From NCBI GenBank assembly GCA_963638355.1, contig CAVHRT010000003.1, positions 1 through 51,626 on the forward strand: a DNA stretch of 51,626 nucleotides, in the 5' to 3' direction. Shown piece after piece: positions 15,083 through 27,200 of the stretch. How positions within the stretch are numbered: position 1 is the first letter of the stretch; the number at the start of each line of letters is the position of its first letter. Made by a program: the position numbers and the translations under genes. This DNA is from W0P28-013 sp963638355. Lineage in GTDB: Bacteria > Bacteroidota > Bacteroidia > Bacteroidales > Paludibacteraceae. Below the pieces are notes generated by a model. It saw nothing but the letters and a program-made list of their open reading frames with translations, ran no database searches and was not told the origin of the DNA.

Positions 15083-16993
15083 ATGGCAGAAAAAAAATTA
15101 AATCTTTTGGCTGATTTTCCAGCCGTTTCTACGCAGGAATGGTTGGACAAAATCACAGTCGATCTGAAAGGAGCCGATTTCAACAAGAAATTGGTTTGGC
15201 GCACGACCGAAGGCTTCAATGTGCAGCCTTTCTATCGTGCCGAGGACTTGGAAGGGCTGAAAACGCCCGATTCCGCCCCGGGGAAATACCCGTATGTGCG
15301 TGGCACGCGGGTCGACAATGTTTGGTATGTTAGGCAAGACATCGATGCACACGATGCCAAAGCCGCCAACGCAAAAGCACTCGATGTGCTGAACAAAGGC
15401 ATCGATTCGCTCGGTTTCAAACTCGACAAAGAGCAACTCTCGGCCGACTACATCGCCACGCTGCTCAAAGGCATTGCTGCCGACTGCATCGAGCTGAACT
15501 TCACGGTTTGCATCCGTCGCTCGGCCGACCTCGTTCGTCTGCTGGCCGACTACTACAAAAAGTGCGGCTACAAACTAGAGACGCTGAAAGGCTCTATCAA
15601 CTTCGACCCGCTGAACCGCATGTTGCTGAAAGGCAAGAAGCTGGACAAACAGATGGTTTCCGACTTGGCAAAAGCCATTGTCGAGGCTGGCGAAGTGCTG
15701 CCCGAATATCGCGTGATAGCGGTCAATTCCGTTAGTCTGAACAACGCTGGTGCCTATTGCGCTCAAGAGCTTGGCTACGCTCTGGCGTGGGGCAATCAGT
15801 ACATGGAAATACTCACCGAGGCTGGCGTTGATGCTGCTACGGCTGCTTGCGCCATCAAATTCAACATGGGCGTGGGCGGAAACTACTTTATGGAGATTGC
15901 AAAATTCCGCGCTGCTCGCATGCTGTGGGCAATGATCGTTCGCGCCTATGAGCCAGTTTGCCACTGCGGCGACGACTGCAAATGCGAACTCGTCGAAGGC
16001 AAATATTGCCCTTGCGCCATGAAGATGCACATTCATGCCTCGACATCGGTGTTCAACAAAACCATCTACGATGCGCATGTGAACCTGCTCCGTTCCGAAA
16101 CCGAAGCCATGAGCGCAGTGCTTGGCGGCGTCGATTCACTCACAGTCAATCCGTTCGACATCACTTACAAAAAATCGGACGATTTCTCGGAACGCATTGC
16201 ACGCAATCAGCAATTGCTGCTCAAAGAGGAGTCGCATTTCGACAAAGTAACCGATCCAGCTGCTGGTTCGTACTACATCGAGACACTCACCGCCAACATC
16301 GCCGATCAGGCTTGGAAACGCTTCCTCGACATTCAAGAGAATGGCGGATTCTTTGCTGCCGTCGAGAGTGGTCGCGTTCAGGAAGATATGAAAGCCACAG
16401 CCGAGAAACGTTTGAAAGATGTTTCGGCTCGCAAAGAGGTTCTGCTTGGCACCAACCAATTCCCGAACTTCAACGAGCAGGCTGCCGACAAAATCACCCT
16501 CGAACAGGGCGAATGCCGCTGCGCTTGCGCTACCGAAGGCGGATTGGAGACGTTGCCTCATGTTCGCGCTGCAGAGCAGTTCGAAGCCCTGCGCCTCGAG
16601 ACCGAACGCTCGGGCAAACGCCCCAAAGTGTTCATGCTCACCATCGGCAACTTGGCTATGCGTCTGGCTCGCGCTCAATTCTCGTGCAACTTCTTTGCTT
16701 GCGCTGGCTATCAGGTTATCGACAACCTCGGTTTCGAAACCGTAGAAGATGGCGTGGCTGCTGCTCGCAAGGCTGGTGCCGACATCATCGTTCTCTGCTC
16801 GAGCGACGACGAATACGCCGAACTCGCTCCTGCTGCCTTCAAAGCCATTGGCTCGGGCAAAGAGATTTTTGTTGTGGCTGGCGCTCCTGCCTGCATGGAA
16901 GACCTACAAAAACTCGGCATCGAACACTTTATCCATATTCGTGCTAATGTGCTGGAGATGTTGCAGAAGTTTAATGAGAAGCTGCTGAAGTAA
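15083..16993 (+). CDS. mutA: Methylmalonyl-CoA mutase small (beta) subunit with two extra Cys clusters
   Basis: A 636-aa non-catalytic subunit that pairs with MutB to interconvert succinyl-CoA and R-methylmalonyl-CoA. Family blocks: RGTRVDNVWYVRQDI, FNMGVGGNYFMEIAKFRAAR (260-279), SVFNKTIYDAHVNLLRSETE (322-341), DDFSERIARNQQLLLKEE (366-383) and DPAAGSYYIE (391-400). The C-terminal cobalamin-like fold lacks the DxHxxG B12 ligand motif, as expected. Odd: a Cys-rich loop CHCGDDCKC...CPC at 293-311 interrupts the barrel just after the FRAARMLWA helix, where I recall a shorter Cys-poor link, and a second cluster CRCAC sits at 478-482 in the linker. Together these give nine Cys in metal-site-like spacing. 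The gene is followed by the four-helix gene, then mutB. Confidence 0.95.
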   Translation: MAEKKLNLLADFPAVSTQEWLDKITVDLKGADFNKKLVWRTTEGFNVQPFYRAEDLEGLKTPDSAPGKYPYVRGTRVDNVWYVRQDIDAHDAKAANAKALDVLNKGIDSLGFKLDKEQLSADYIATLLKGIAADCIELNFTVCIRRSADLVRLLADYYKKCGYKLETLKGSINFDPLNRMLLKGKKLDKQMVSDLAKAIVEAGEVLPEYRVIAVNSVSLNNAGAYCAQELGYALAWGNQYMEILTEAGVDAATAACAIKFNMGVGGNYFMEIAKFRAARMLWAMIVRAYEPVCHCGDDCKCELVEGKYCPCAMKMHIHASTSVFNKTIYDAHVNLLRSETEAMSAVLGGVDSLTVNPFDITYKKSDDFSERIARNQQLLLKEESHFDKVTDPAAGSYYIETLTANIADQAWKRFLDIQENGGFFAAVESGRVQEDMKATAEKRLKDVSARKEVLLGTNQFPNFNEQAADKITLEQGECRCACATEGGLETLPHVRAAEQFEALRLETERSGKRPKVFMLTIGNLAMRLARAQFSCNFFACAGYQVIDNLGFETVEDGVAAARKAGADIIVLCSSDDEYAELAPAAFKAIGSGKEIFVVAGAPACMEDLQKLGIEHFIHIRANVLEMLQKFNEKLLK

Positions 16994-17007
16994 GAACATT
17001 TTTAGTC

Positions 17008-17035
17008 GCAAGTAGCAAGTAGCAAGTAGCAAGAC
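17008..17035. repeat. GCAAGTA heptad array (left flank of the four-helix gene)
   Basis: Three GCAAGTA units plus GCAAGAC, all spaced at exactly 7 bp, starting 14 bp after the mutA stop and ending 10 bp before the next ATG. The reverse-complement heptad family is found at 17447-17467 on the other side of the gene. Confidence 0.8.
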
Positions 17036-17045
17036 TTTTGAAGCA

Positions 17046-17405
17046 ATGATACACAACTTTAAGGATTTGAAAGTGTGGCAAAAAGCCATGACTTTGGTGA
17101 AAGAGGTTTATTTGCAAATCGAAAATTTCCCGAAGTCTGAAACTTATGGTATCGTGTCGCAAATTCAGCGAGCAGCGGTTTCAATTCCCGCTAATATTGC
17201 TGAAGGCGCAGGACGCGATAGCGACAAAGAATTTTCCCGATTTTTGGACATTGCCAATGGGTCTGCTTTTGAACTTGAAACTTTGCTTTTGTTGTCTGTT
17301 AGTCTTCAGTATTTGAGTGAAGAGGCAAATAAACCGCTTTCGCTCGAAATTGTAGAAATTCAGAGAATGATTTACGGCTTAAAACAGAAAATTAACTTGA
17401 ATTAG
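17046..17405 (+). CDS. Four-helix-bundle protein (S23/IVS-related family)
   Basis: A 119-aa protein with the full family pattern: FKDLKVWQKAMTLVKEVY at 4-21, then FPKSETYGIVSQIQRAAVSI (33-52), PANIAEGAGR (53-62), EFSRFLDIANGSAFELET (67-84) and a last helix IVEIQRMIYGLKQKI (102-116). The family was first met as the product of intervening sequences in 23S rRNA and is a pentameric helical bundle related to accessory subunits of diversity-generating retroelements. No reverse transcriptase or template repeat is present here. The gene interrupts the mutA-mutB pair and is bracketed by inverted heptad arrays, so it looks like an inserted cassette. Function in this setting is unknown. Confidence 0.92.
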   Translation: MIHNFKDLKVWQKAMTLVKEVYLQIENFPKSETYGIVSQIQRAAVSIPANIAEGAGRDSDKEFSRFLDIANGSAFELETLLLLSVSLQYLSEEANKPLSLEIVEIQRMIYGLKQKINLN

Positions 17406-17446
17406 CATTTTTGCAATCGCGCTTTTGTCCATCTGTGGTCCGAATT

Positions 17447-17467
17447 CTTGCGACTTGCGACTTGCTA
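17447..17467. repeat. CTTGCGA heptad array (right flank of the four-helix gene)
   Basis: CTTGCGA, CTTGCGA, CTTGCTA at exact 7-bp spacing, 41 bp after the four-helix stop codon and 20 bp before mutB. CTTGCTA is the reverse complement of TAGCAAG, a rotation of the left-flank unit, so the two arrays are inverted relative to each other. Confidence 0.75.
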
Positions 17468-17487
17468 CTCATATCTAAAAAAAAGTC

Positions 17488-19632
<2,145 letters not shown>

Positions 19633-19672
19633 TCTGACTCTTTAGAGTCGGGATTACCCGCATACTACAAAC

Positions 19673-19711
19673 GAGCGGACTCTCATTTTTGAGAGTCCGC
19701 TCTTGTTTTTT
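19673..19711. terminator. Strong terminator between convergent mutB and the ATPase gene
   Basis: A perfect 13-bp stem (GAGCGGACTCTCA / TGAGAGTCCGCTC) with a TTTT loop, then TTGTTTTTT. The hairpin is symmetrical and sits between converging genes, so it may act in both directions. A smaller hairpin (GACTC, TTTA, GAGTC) sits at 19636-19649 just after mutB. Confidence 0.9.
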
Positions 19712-19725
19712 GTCTTTCGCACGAA

Positions 19726-20859
19726 TCAAAAACTCGTCTTCAACCACTCGGCAAAGAAATAGTCGTAAACGCGGTAAGTGCTGTTGTCGTGCGTGAGCAA
19801 GTCGGCCGCCAGTAGCGACTTCACTGCCGATTGCACCGAACTGGGCGATGTCAAGCGGTGGCGACGGACAAACGCTGCCGAGGTGATGTTTTGCGCCTCG
19901 CCCTCCTTGGCTACTGCCAACAGCACCTCTTTCTGCTTTGTCGGAATGGTGTCCATCAGCGTGCGGAAAGCCATTTCTTGGCCGTTTATCACATTTTTCT
20001 GCGCTATTGGAAGCATTTCCATGGTGCAAGTGCCACCTTCAGCGGTGAGTGCAAAGAGTTCGTTCATCATCATCTGCACAAACCACGAAACGCCCGAATA
20101 TGCGTTGTAGACGCTCTCAACCACCTCTGGCTGCACTGTTTTACCATTTTCGGAAAAGAGCCGAACGGCAAATTCGGTGTATGCTGTTAGTGGAATTGGC
20201 TCTAATCCCATGGTGACCACGCTTTGGTAGAATGGTTTCGATGGCGAGAGAAACATTTGCGACATCAGGTGGCGGCGACTGCCAGCGAAGATAAATTGTG
20301 CATTGTGGCAATGCTGAATTTTGCTGCGCAATACGGCTTCTATCTTCACCTCGTCGGTGTAGTTGGCTATTTGCTGAAACTCGTCGAAAGCGATGATGCA
20401 CGGGCTGTCTGCACTGTCGATGTACTCGAAAATCTCGTCGAGCGTGATTTTGGGGTTCGAAATGTCGCCAATGCTCACATCCCACATGGGCGATGCCGTG
20501 GCTGGGTCGAATTTGATGCCAACCTGCAGCGAGCGCACCACCTGCACAAACCGCTGTCGCCATTGCGTGGAGAGTGGTTTCAGTTGCTGGAATATGCTTT
20601 TGCCGAAAAGGTAGATGAACTCGGCAAACGAGCGCGTGCCGTAGATGTCGATGAAAAAAGTGCGGTACGCTTGCAACGCTGGCTGCCCGAAGGTGTGTTC
20701 TATTAGCCCCGATTTGCCCATGCGCCGCGGCGAAATGAGTGCCACATTGCGCCCATTGATCAGGTGTTTCAAAAGCGTGGCGGTCTCCTGCTTGCGATCG
20801 CAAAAATACTCAGGCGACACATACTTACCAACCACAAAAGGATTGTTTAACTGTTTCAT
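19726..20859 (-). CDS. Stand-alone AAA-type ATPase with C-terminal winged helix
   Basis: A 377-aa P-loop ATPase of the archaeal-ATPase/AAA group that is common in Bacteroidota. Walker A is SPRRMGKSG (43-51), Walker B is CIIAFDEFQQI (154-164) and a sensor-1-like strand is FIFAGSRRHLM (189-199). The opening NPFVVGKYVSPEYFCDRKQE is the family's usual N-terminus. The C-terminus (about 300-377) looks like a winged helix: VLLAVAKEGEA, then LTSPSSVQSAVKSLLAADLL and a YDYFFAEWLK end. Unlike many relatives it lacks a C-terminal nuclease. The role is unknown; relatives occur as orphan genes and have been proposed to act in mobile-element or stress functions. It is transcribed away from the giant adhesin gene, and a perfect palindrome lies over its expected transcription start. 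Confidence 0.88.
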   Translation of the reverse strand: MKQLNNPFVVGKYVSPEYFCDRKQETATLLKHLINGRNVALISPRRMGKSGLIEHTFGQPALQAYRTFFIDIYGTRSFAEFIYLFGKSIFQQLKPLSTQWRQRFVQVVRSLQVGIKFDPATASPMWDVSIGDISNPKITLDEIFEYIDSADSPCIIAFDEFQQIANYTDEVKIEAVLRSKIQHCHNAQFIFAGSRRHLMSQMFLSPSKPFYQSVVTMGLEPIPLTAYTEFAVRLFSENGKTVQPEVVESVYNAYSGVSWFVQMMMNELFALTAEGGTCTMEMLPIAQKNVINGQEMAFRTLMDTIPTKQKEVLLAVAKEGEAQNITSAAFVRRHRLTSPSSVQSAVKSLLAADLLTHDNSTYRVYDYFFAEWLKTSF

Positions 20860-20903
20860 AATCAGAAAATTGAATATGATTTTTCTCAGATTATTGCTTT
20901 TTC

Positions 20904-20925
20904 AATTATTGTACTTACAATAATT
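20904..20925. promoter_or_regulatory. Perfect 10-bp inverted repeat at the ATPase transcription start
   Basis: AATTATTGTA, 2-nt spacer, TACAATAATT. It lies 5 bp downstream of the candidate -7 box of the ATPase gene (20938-20931), over the predicted start of transcription. It could be an operator or an early leader hairpin. Confidence 0.5.
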
Positions 20926-20930
20926 TGCTG

Positions 20931-20938
20931 CAAAATTA
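20931..20938 (-). promoter_or_regulatory. Candidate -7 box for the ATPase gene
   Basis: TAATTTTG on the minus strand fits TAnnTTTG and is identical to the box of the 2290-46 operon. A TTTA lies 21 bp further upstream (20963-20960) in place of TTTG. Confidence 0.5.
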
Positions 20939-21132
20939 CTCTTTATTTCTGAATTAGAGTAAAAACTTATGAACACGCTGTTCATTTTCTCAAAGTTTAA
21001 CTCAAAACGAAATGAATTTAACACTTGTGGCTAAAAGCCTGATTTTTAGCGGTTTGTGTGCTTTTTGGCGGATTTTGTCGATTGGTGCGGCAAAAAGCCG
21101 TTTTTTCGCTTGCTCATTTGCGCTAAAAGCGC

Positions 21133-21140
21133 TATATTTG
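21133..21140 (+). promoter_or_regulatory. Candidate -7 box of the giant adhesin gene
   Basis: TATATTTG fits TAnnTTTG. It directly abuts a 5-bp inverted repeat GCGCT-AAA-AGCGC (21120-21132) that could be an operator. No convincing TTTG was found at the right spacing. A leader of about 110 nt is implied. Confidence 0.5.
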
Positions 21141-21158
21141 CAGTGTGGTATGTTGCGC

Positions 21159-21177
21159 TTACTATCATAGATAGTAA
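21159..21177 (+). promoter_or_regulatory. Hairpin in the 5' leader of the giant adhesin gene
   Basis: TTACTATC, loop ATA, GATAGTAA: an 8-bp perfect stem about 12-20 nt downstream of the expected transcription start. There is no T-run after it, so it is not a terminator. It may be a 5'-end stabiliser or a protein-binding site. Confidence 0.45.
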
Positions 21178-21256
21178 TCTCGGGAAAAAATTGAAAAAAC
21201 GAAAACTGCAGCACCCGCGAAATGAACTTTTTTGAATAGCATAAATTCTGAACGCC

Positions 21257-24200
21257 ATGAAGAATAGACTGTTAACCACCGTTTTAGCCACCGCTCTGGC
21301 ACTTTGCGCATGGGCGGAAACTACCTATTGGGACGGCACTACCGCCTCGAGTTTTGCCTCGGGTAGTGGTACGCAAGCCGATCCGTACATCATCAAAACT
21401 GGTGCGGAGTTGTCCTATTTGGCGGACCAAGTGAACTCTGGTACGTCGTATAGCGGCACGTATTTTAAGTTGGCGAACGATATTGACCTGCTGCACAGGC
21501 CGTGGCTGTCAATTGGTAGTAACAGTTCATATCCATTCCGTGGTAACTTTGATGGCGCAAATTACTCGGTGTTCAATGTCTCGATAAATTCTGGAATTTA
21601 TGTTGGTTTCTTCGGTTATACAGATGGCGCTTCGATAACAAATCTCTATATTCTCTCACAAATAAAAATTGAACAGACCGGAACCTCGTACATGGGTGGT
21701 TTTGTGGGTTATGCCAACTCCACAACCATTACGAACAGTTATGTGATGGGTACAACCTCGGGCGTGGTGCGCACTCCTGTGAATGGCATCAAAATTTATG
21801 TCGGCGGTTTTGTGGGCTACATGGTTGGCGGCTCTATCACAAATTCGCACAACTACTCGAGCGTATTTGCTACCGATAGCATTGTAACTTCTACCACTTC
21901 TACCAACGTTGCTTACACATACGCTGGTGGTATGGCTGGTTATTCCGAAAATGCCACATATACTTGCAATAGTAACTTTGGTCCGGTTACTTCAATTTCG
22001 TATTCACACGAATTGGCAATACAAAGCAGCCCAAACATCACTTCGTATGCTTATGCTGGTGGTTTGGTTGGTATGGGTTACGGTACGCTCAGTAGTAATC
22101 AAAACACATTCAACCAGTGCTATAATGCAGGAAAAATTTTGGCAATTACTCGTCCTGATAACTTGCAGAGTTTTAAAGATGGTTGGACATATGCCGGCGG
22201 TATTTCGGGCTGGGGCGGTACCATGAACAATTGCTACAATGTTGGTGAAGTTAAAGCCCTTAATATTTGGTCAACTGATGCTGTTTCGGTTCGCAGCGGC
22301 AGCGGCAGGGGTGGCAGCACTAGTTATTACAATTGTATTGGCGTAGCGGCTGGTATTGGTTTTGGTGTAAAGGCAACCAATTGCTACAATGCAGGTAAAC
22401 TTATTTCGCGCTGTCCGACCACAGCAACCGCTGCCGAAGATGGTCTGCTTGGTCATGATGATGATGTTTATCAAGGTAAGACGTATACTTATGCTTGGAA
22501 AACTTACGCACTGACTGTAACTTACCCTATCACAGGTTTTCAAGCATCGAGTGGAAATACTACAAGTGTAGCATCGGCTAGCAACTGCTACTATTTGCAG
22601 GGGTGTTGCACATCGCCTTCGGGTACAACCACGGGCGTTTCGGAAATCTCGTCCGATCGTTTTGTTGGCTCAGATATGCCAGGGCGTTTGAGCAGTACAT
22701 ACTTCATTCAAGACAAAGATAGTATCAACAACAACTATCCAATTTTCAAAGATTGCAAACCATACGCAACCACTCTGTCGGTTGTGGCAAGCGACTCTAC
22801 CAATGCCACACTCAAAGGTGCTTACAAATATCTGACTTCGGCTGATTCGGTCGGTTTCGAGTGGAAACTGATAGGCGAAGAGTATTTCAAATCTACTCAA
22901 TTCCCATTGACAGGCAATAATCCAAGTTCGCTGCAGGGTACGCTTACCAATCTGCTGCGTGGTAAGGAGTATACCTACCGCGTTTGGATGGACGAAGGCA
23001 ATGTGCGCTATTATGGTGATACACTGCACTTTACCACCACTTGCCCGCCGCACAACCCTGTGTATAACGACACCATTTGCATGGGCGATTACTACGAAAA
23101 TCATGGTTTCAGAATAGACAATGGCGATGCCTACGCATGGGACGAAACTACATGCAAAGGTAAATACCGCACTGCCTCTACGCAGGAGTATGTGCGCCAT
23201 TTGCAAACCGTGTGGGGTTGCGACTCCATAATGACTCTGAACTTGACCATTGCGCCAAACTATAACATCTCAATTTCTGATGCTTGCTACGACAAAGAGG
23301 CGCCGTACATCTTCCCAATGCCCGAAAACTATCGTTGGGATTCTGTTCCGTTGACACAACGATGTTTTTATTCTTCAGGCACATACGATATTAACTTGCG
23401 TTCGCAGGCAGGTTGCGACTCGGTGATAAAACTCACTCTTACAGTTAACCCAACTTACGACATTGTTGTAACTTCAAACAATAGTCAGTGGGGTGAAGCA
23501 TCGAGAAACAAATCGTATTACACTTTGGGCGAGACGGCGGTTTTGAAAGCTACGAAGAAACCCTATTATCATTTCGTTAGATGGGAAAAAGATGGCAAAG
23601 AGGCTTCGGGTGATTCTATCTTCTCGCTCTATGTTACTGAAAGTGCTACCTACACTGCCATTTTTGAGCCAGACGAATTCTCTGTAACCACAAGCGTGAA
23701 CGATAACCAAATGGGTAATATCGATCCCGCTGGAACCGATCCGTATGTAGATTATAATACCGATTACGAGATAGCGGTAGAGGTGTACCGTGGCTACAAG
23801 CTTATTGGCTGGAGCGATGGCTATGCTGGCAGCGTCAAGCGTAAGGTGAGAGTGGTTAGCGATACCACCATTCAGGCGATATTGGGTGTAGAGAGTTACA
23901 CGGTTACCACTGGCGTGAACGATGCTACCATGGGTACTGTAACGCCTGGTGGCACAATGCCTTACAAAACCGATTTTGAAATAACCGCAACGCCTTACGA
24001 TGGTTACGAGTTTGCTGGTTGGAGCAATGGTGTAAGCAAAAATAACAACCCTTACACCTACACTGTGATGGATACAAACATCACCATCACGGCTCTGTTC
24101 ACTGCTAAGCGCATACAGGTAACTACCGAAGTGGAGAAATATGGCACGGAAACGCCAGGCGATGTAACTCCTGGTGGTCTCATACCCTACAACAGCGACA

Positions 24201-27200
24201 CGCTGATAGTGGCAACTGCGCACAAGGGTTATCACTTCAAAGAGTGGAAAGGCGATTGGTCGGGTTCGAATGCAAGCGTCAATTACAAAGTGCCTGCTAA
24301 AGCAACAACGCTCATTGCCGTGTTCGAGCCAGACGAGGTTCCTGTTTCGACTAGTACCATTGGTCGTGGTAAGGTTGATGGTGCTGGCACTTATCTCTAT
24401 GGCGATAGTGTAACGCTCACTCCTACGGCCGAAACGGGTTACGAATTCAAGCAGTGGCAAAATGGTAGCTCCGCCAATCCGCTGAAGATAAAGATAAAAT
24501 GGACGGGCGATTCTACATTCACTGCCACATTTGCCCCGCGCAAATGCGTGGTGAACATTGTTCCCGACGATGCTAACCACGGCACAGTAACGCCGGGTTC
24601 GGGCGAGTACGACTACGGCACTACCATCAATATGGAGGCCAAGGAGTACGATTGCTGCTACAACTGGGCGGGCTGGACTTGTTCAGATGGCAGCGGTTAT
24701 GCCTATCGTACGTATCAGATTAAGGTCGAAAACCTCGACGGACCAATTACCTATACTGCCAATTTCACGCCAAAGAATTTCACAGTAACCACCGTAGTGA
24801 AAGATGGCAACACCACGCTCGGCACGGTCGATCCCACGAAAACATACGCCTATGGCGACACGGCTGTGGTAAATGCCTATCCTAAAACGGGTTACCGATT
24901 CAAACAGTGGGACGATGGTTTGACCGACAATCCGCGCAAGTTCGAAGTTACCAAGGCGGTTACGCTCACTGCCATTTTCGAGGCGAAAGATGTAACGCTT
25001 ACAACCATCGCTACAAATGGTACAGTTTCGCCAAGCACTGGCACGCACAAATTTAACGAAGAGATACCGGTAACAGCCACTCCAAACACAGGTTATAAAT
25101 TTGTTGGTTGGAAAAATGGCGAAACGCGTCAGAACTTCACATTCAATCTTGGCCCGAACGACACCACGCTCGAAGTAGAGTTTGTGAAAGATAGTTACGA
25201 CCTTACGGTGCGTGTGCAGGACGACAATAGCAACTACGGCACAGTGTCGCCCGATGGCACAACCTCGCGCCTTTTCGAAGAGCCAGTGACAATCAGCGTA
25301 ACAGAAAAAGATGGCTTCAAATTCCTGCGTTGGCAAGAGAATGGTAAGACTAGCAAGAGTTTCGACTACACCATGGGTGCCGAAAATGCTACCTTTACGG
25401 CGTTGTTCGATACTTTGAGTTACTACATCACGGTGCGCCCCGCCGTTACAACACAAGGACATGTCACCTCGCCAGCAAGTGGCAACCACAAATATAGCAC
25501 AAGTTTCACCGTGAAGGCTACGCCGGGCACGGGTTATGAGTTCGACCATTGGAACAAGCCTGAATACACCACCGACGAGTTTGTTTATACTACACCAGCC
25601 TATGCCGACGAGTTGGTTGCCTATTTCAAGCCGATACAATACCATGTTACCATAAAGTGTGATGAAAATCGCGGTACGGTAACGCCACAGAGCGACAACT
25701 ATGATTATGGCACATCGCTCACCATAAAAGCCGACACGCTGCCGGGCTACAAATTCACGGGTTGGACCAACGGTTACACTTCGAAAGAACTCAAGTATAC
25801 GGTAAAGAACCTGACCGACACGGTTTTCGAAGCCAAATTCGAACCACTGAAATACAAAGTTACCCTTACGCGCAACGACGAGTCGATGGGTAAAGTTTCG
25901 GGTGGCGGCACATTCGACTTCATGAGTAATACTACCATAAAAGCCACGCCTGCCACGGGTTACAAATTTGTTCGTTGGAGCGATGGCACGAGCGATGCCG
26001 ACTCGGTGCGCGTGTTCGACATTAATGTTCCGCGCGACACCACCATTCAAGCTATCTTTGCAAAAGCATCGTTCAATGTTACGACTAGCGTGAATGTGTC
26101 TGGTCGTGGCACGGTAACGGGCGATGGTCCTTATCTGTTCGACGAAAAAGCAACCATCACTGCCACGCCTGCTGCTGGTTATAAATTCACTGGTTTCAGT
26201 TCTACAAAATGGACTAGCAACATACTCGACAATCCGTATGAATATCAAGTGAAGGCGTACGATATTGAGATTGTCGCCAACTTTGCTCCGTTGCAATATA
26301 CCGTTTCGGCCACAGTGAACGACGAAGCGATGGGTAGCGTATCGCCAAAGAGCCGCACGTGCGACTACATGGGCAGCGTAGAATTTACCGTTACGGAAAA
26401 GACTGGCTACTCATTCTCGCGCTGGGAAGATCTGAATAGCGACGAATTGACGCGTAACTACACGCTGGAGACGCCAAACGATGTAACGCTGAAAGCCATA
26501 TTTGTGGCGAACACATACCACATCACCGTGCAATCGGACGACGAGACCAAAGGTACTGCCTCTGGTTCTACTGATGTGGTCTACAATACCGCAGTGACCA
26601 TTTCGGCTAGTGCCAAACCAGGCTATCAATTCGAAAAATGGCAAGATGGCAACACCAGTGCCACGCGCACCATCGACAACTATCGTGGCACAAAGGCGGA
26701 CTCGGTGTTCATAGCCTATTTCAAACCGATTTCGTACACCATAAAATCTGAAAAGACTGAAGGCAAGGGTTCAGTTACGCCGCAAAACAAACAGGTAGAA
26801 TATACACAGTCGATAAGTTTCACCGCTACACCAAGCCGCGGCTACAAAGTGAAGGCGTGGAACGGCGAGGCATCCGACGAATTGACCTATACCTATTGGG
26901 TAACAGATCCGCGCGACACCGTGGTGCGTGTCGCCTTCGAACCTATCGATGTGAAGGTGAACGTAGAGACAAACAACGACAGTTGGGGTACAACTAAAGT
27001 TGTTGGCGGAACCGATCATAAATTTGACGAGGAAAATGTAACCATCATTGCTACGCCAAATACTGGTTATGAATTTGTTGGTTGGAAAGGCGTTTCTGGC
27101 GGTGCGAGCAAGACTTTCACCATCAGCAGCACTACGGATACCACCTTCACGGCAGTGTTCAGAAAACAGAGTTACCATGTAACCACAAGTGTTGACGATC

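Larger units (their letters stand above)
20860..21256. other. Divergent control region between the ATPase and the giant adhesin gene
   Basis: A 397-bp AT-rich region with no gene. It holds the ATPase palindrome and -7 box, then for the plus strand a small palindrome GCGCT-AAA-AGCGC (21120-21132), the TATATTTG box (21133-21140) and a leader hairpin (21159-21177). Short frames in it look random. Confidence 0.6.

Noticed and set aside
17046..17405. Part of a diversity-generating retroelement
   Set aside because: The four-helix protein is related to DGR accessory subunits, but no reverse transcriptase or template/variable repeat pair is found nearby.
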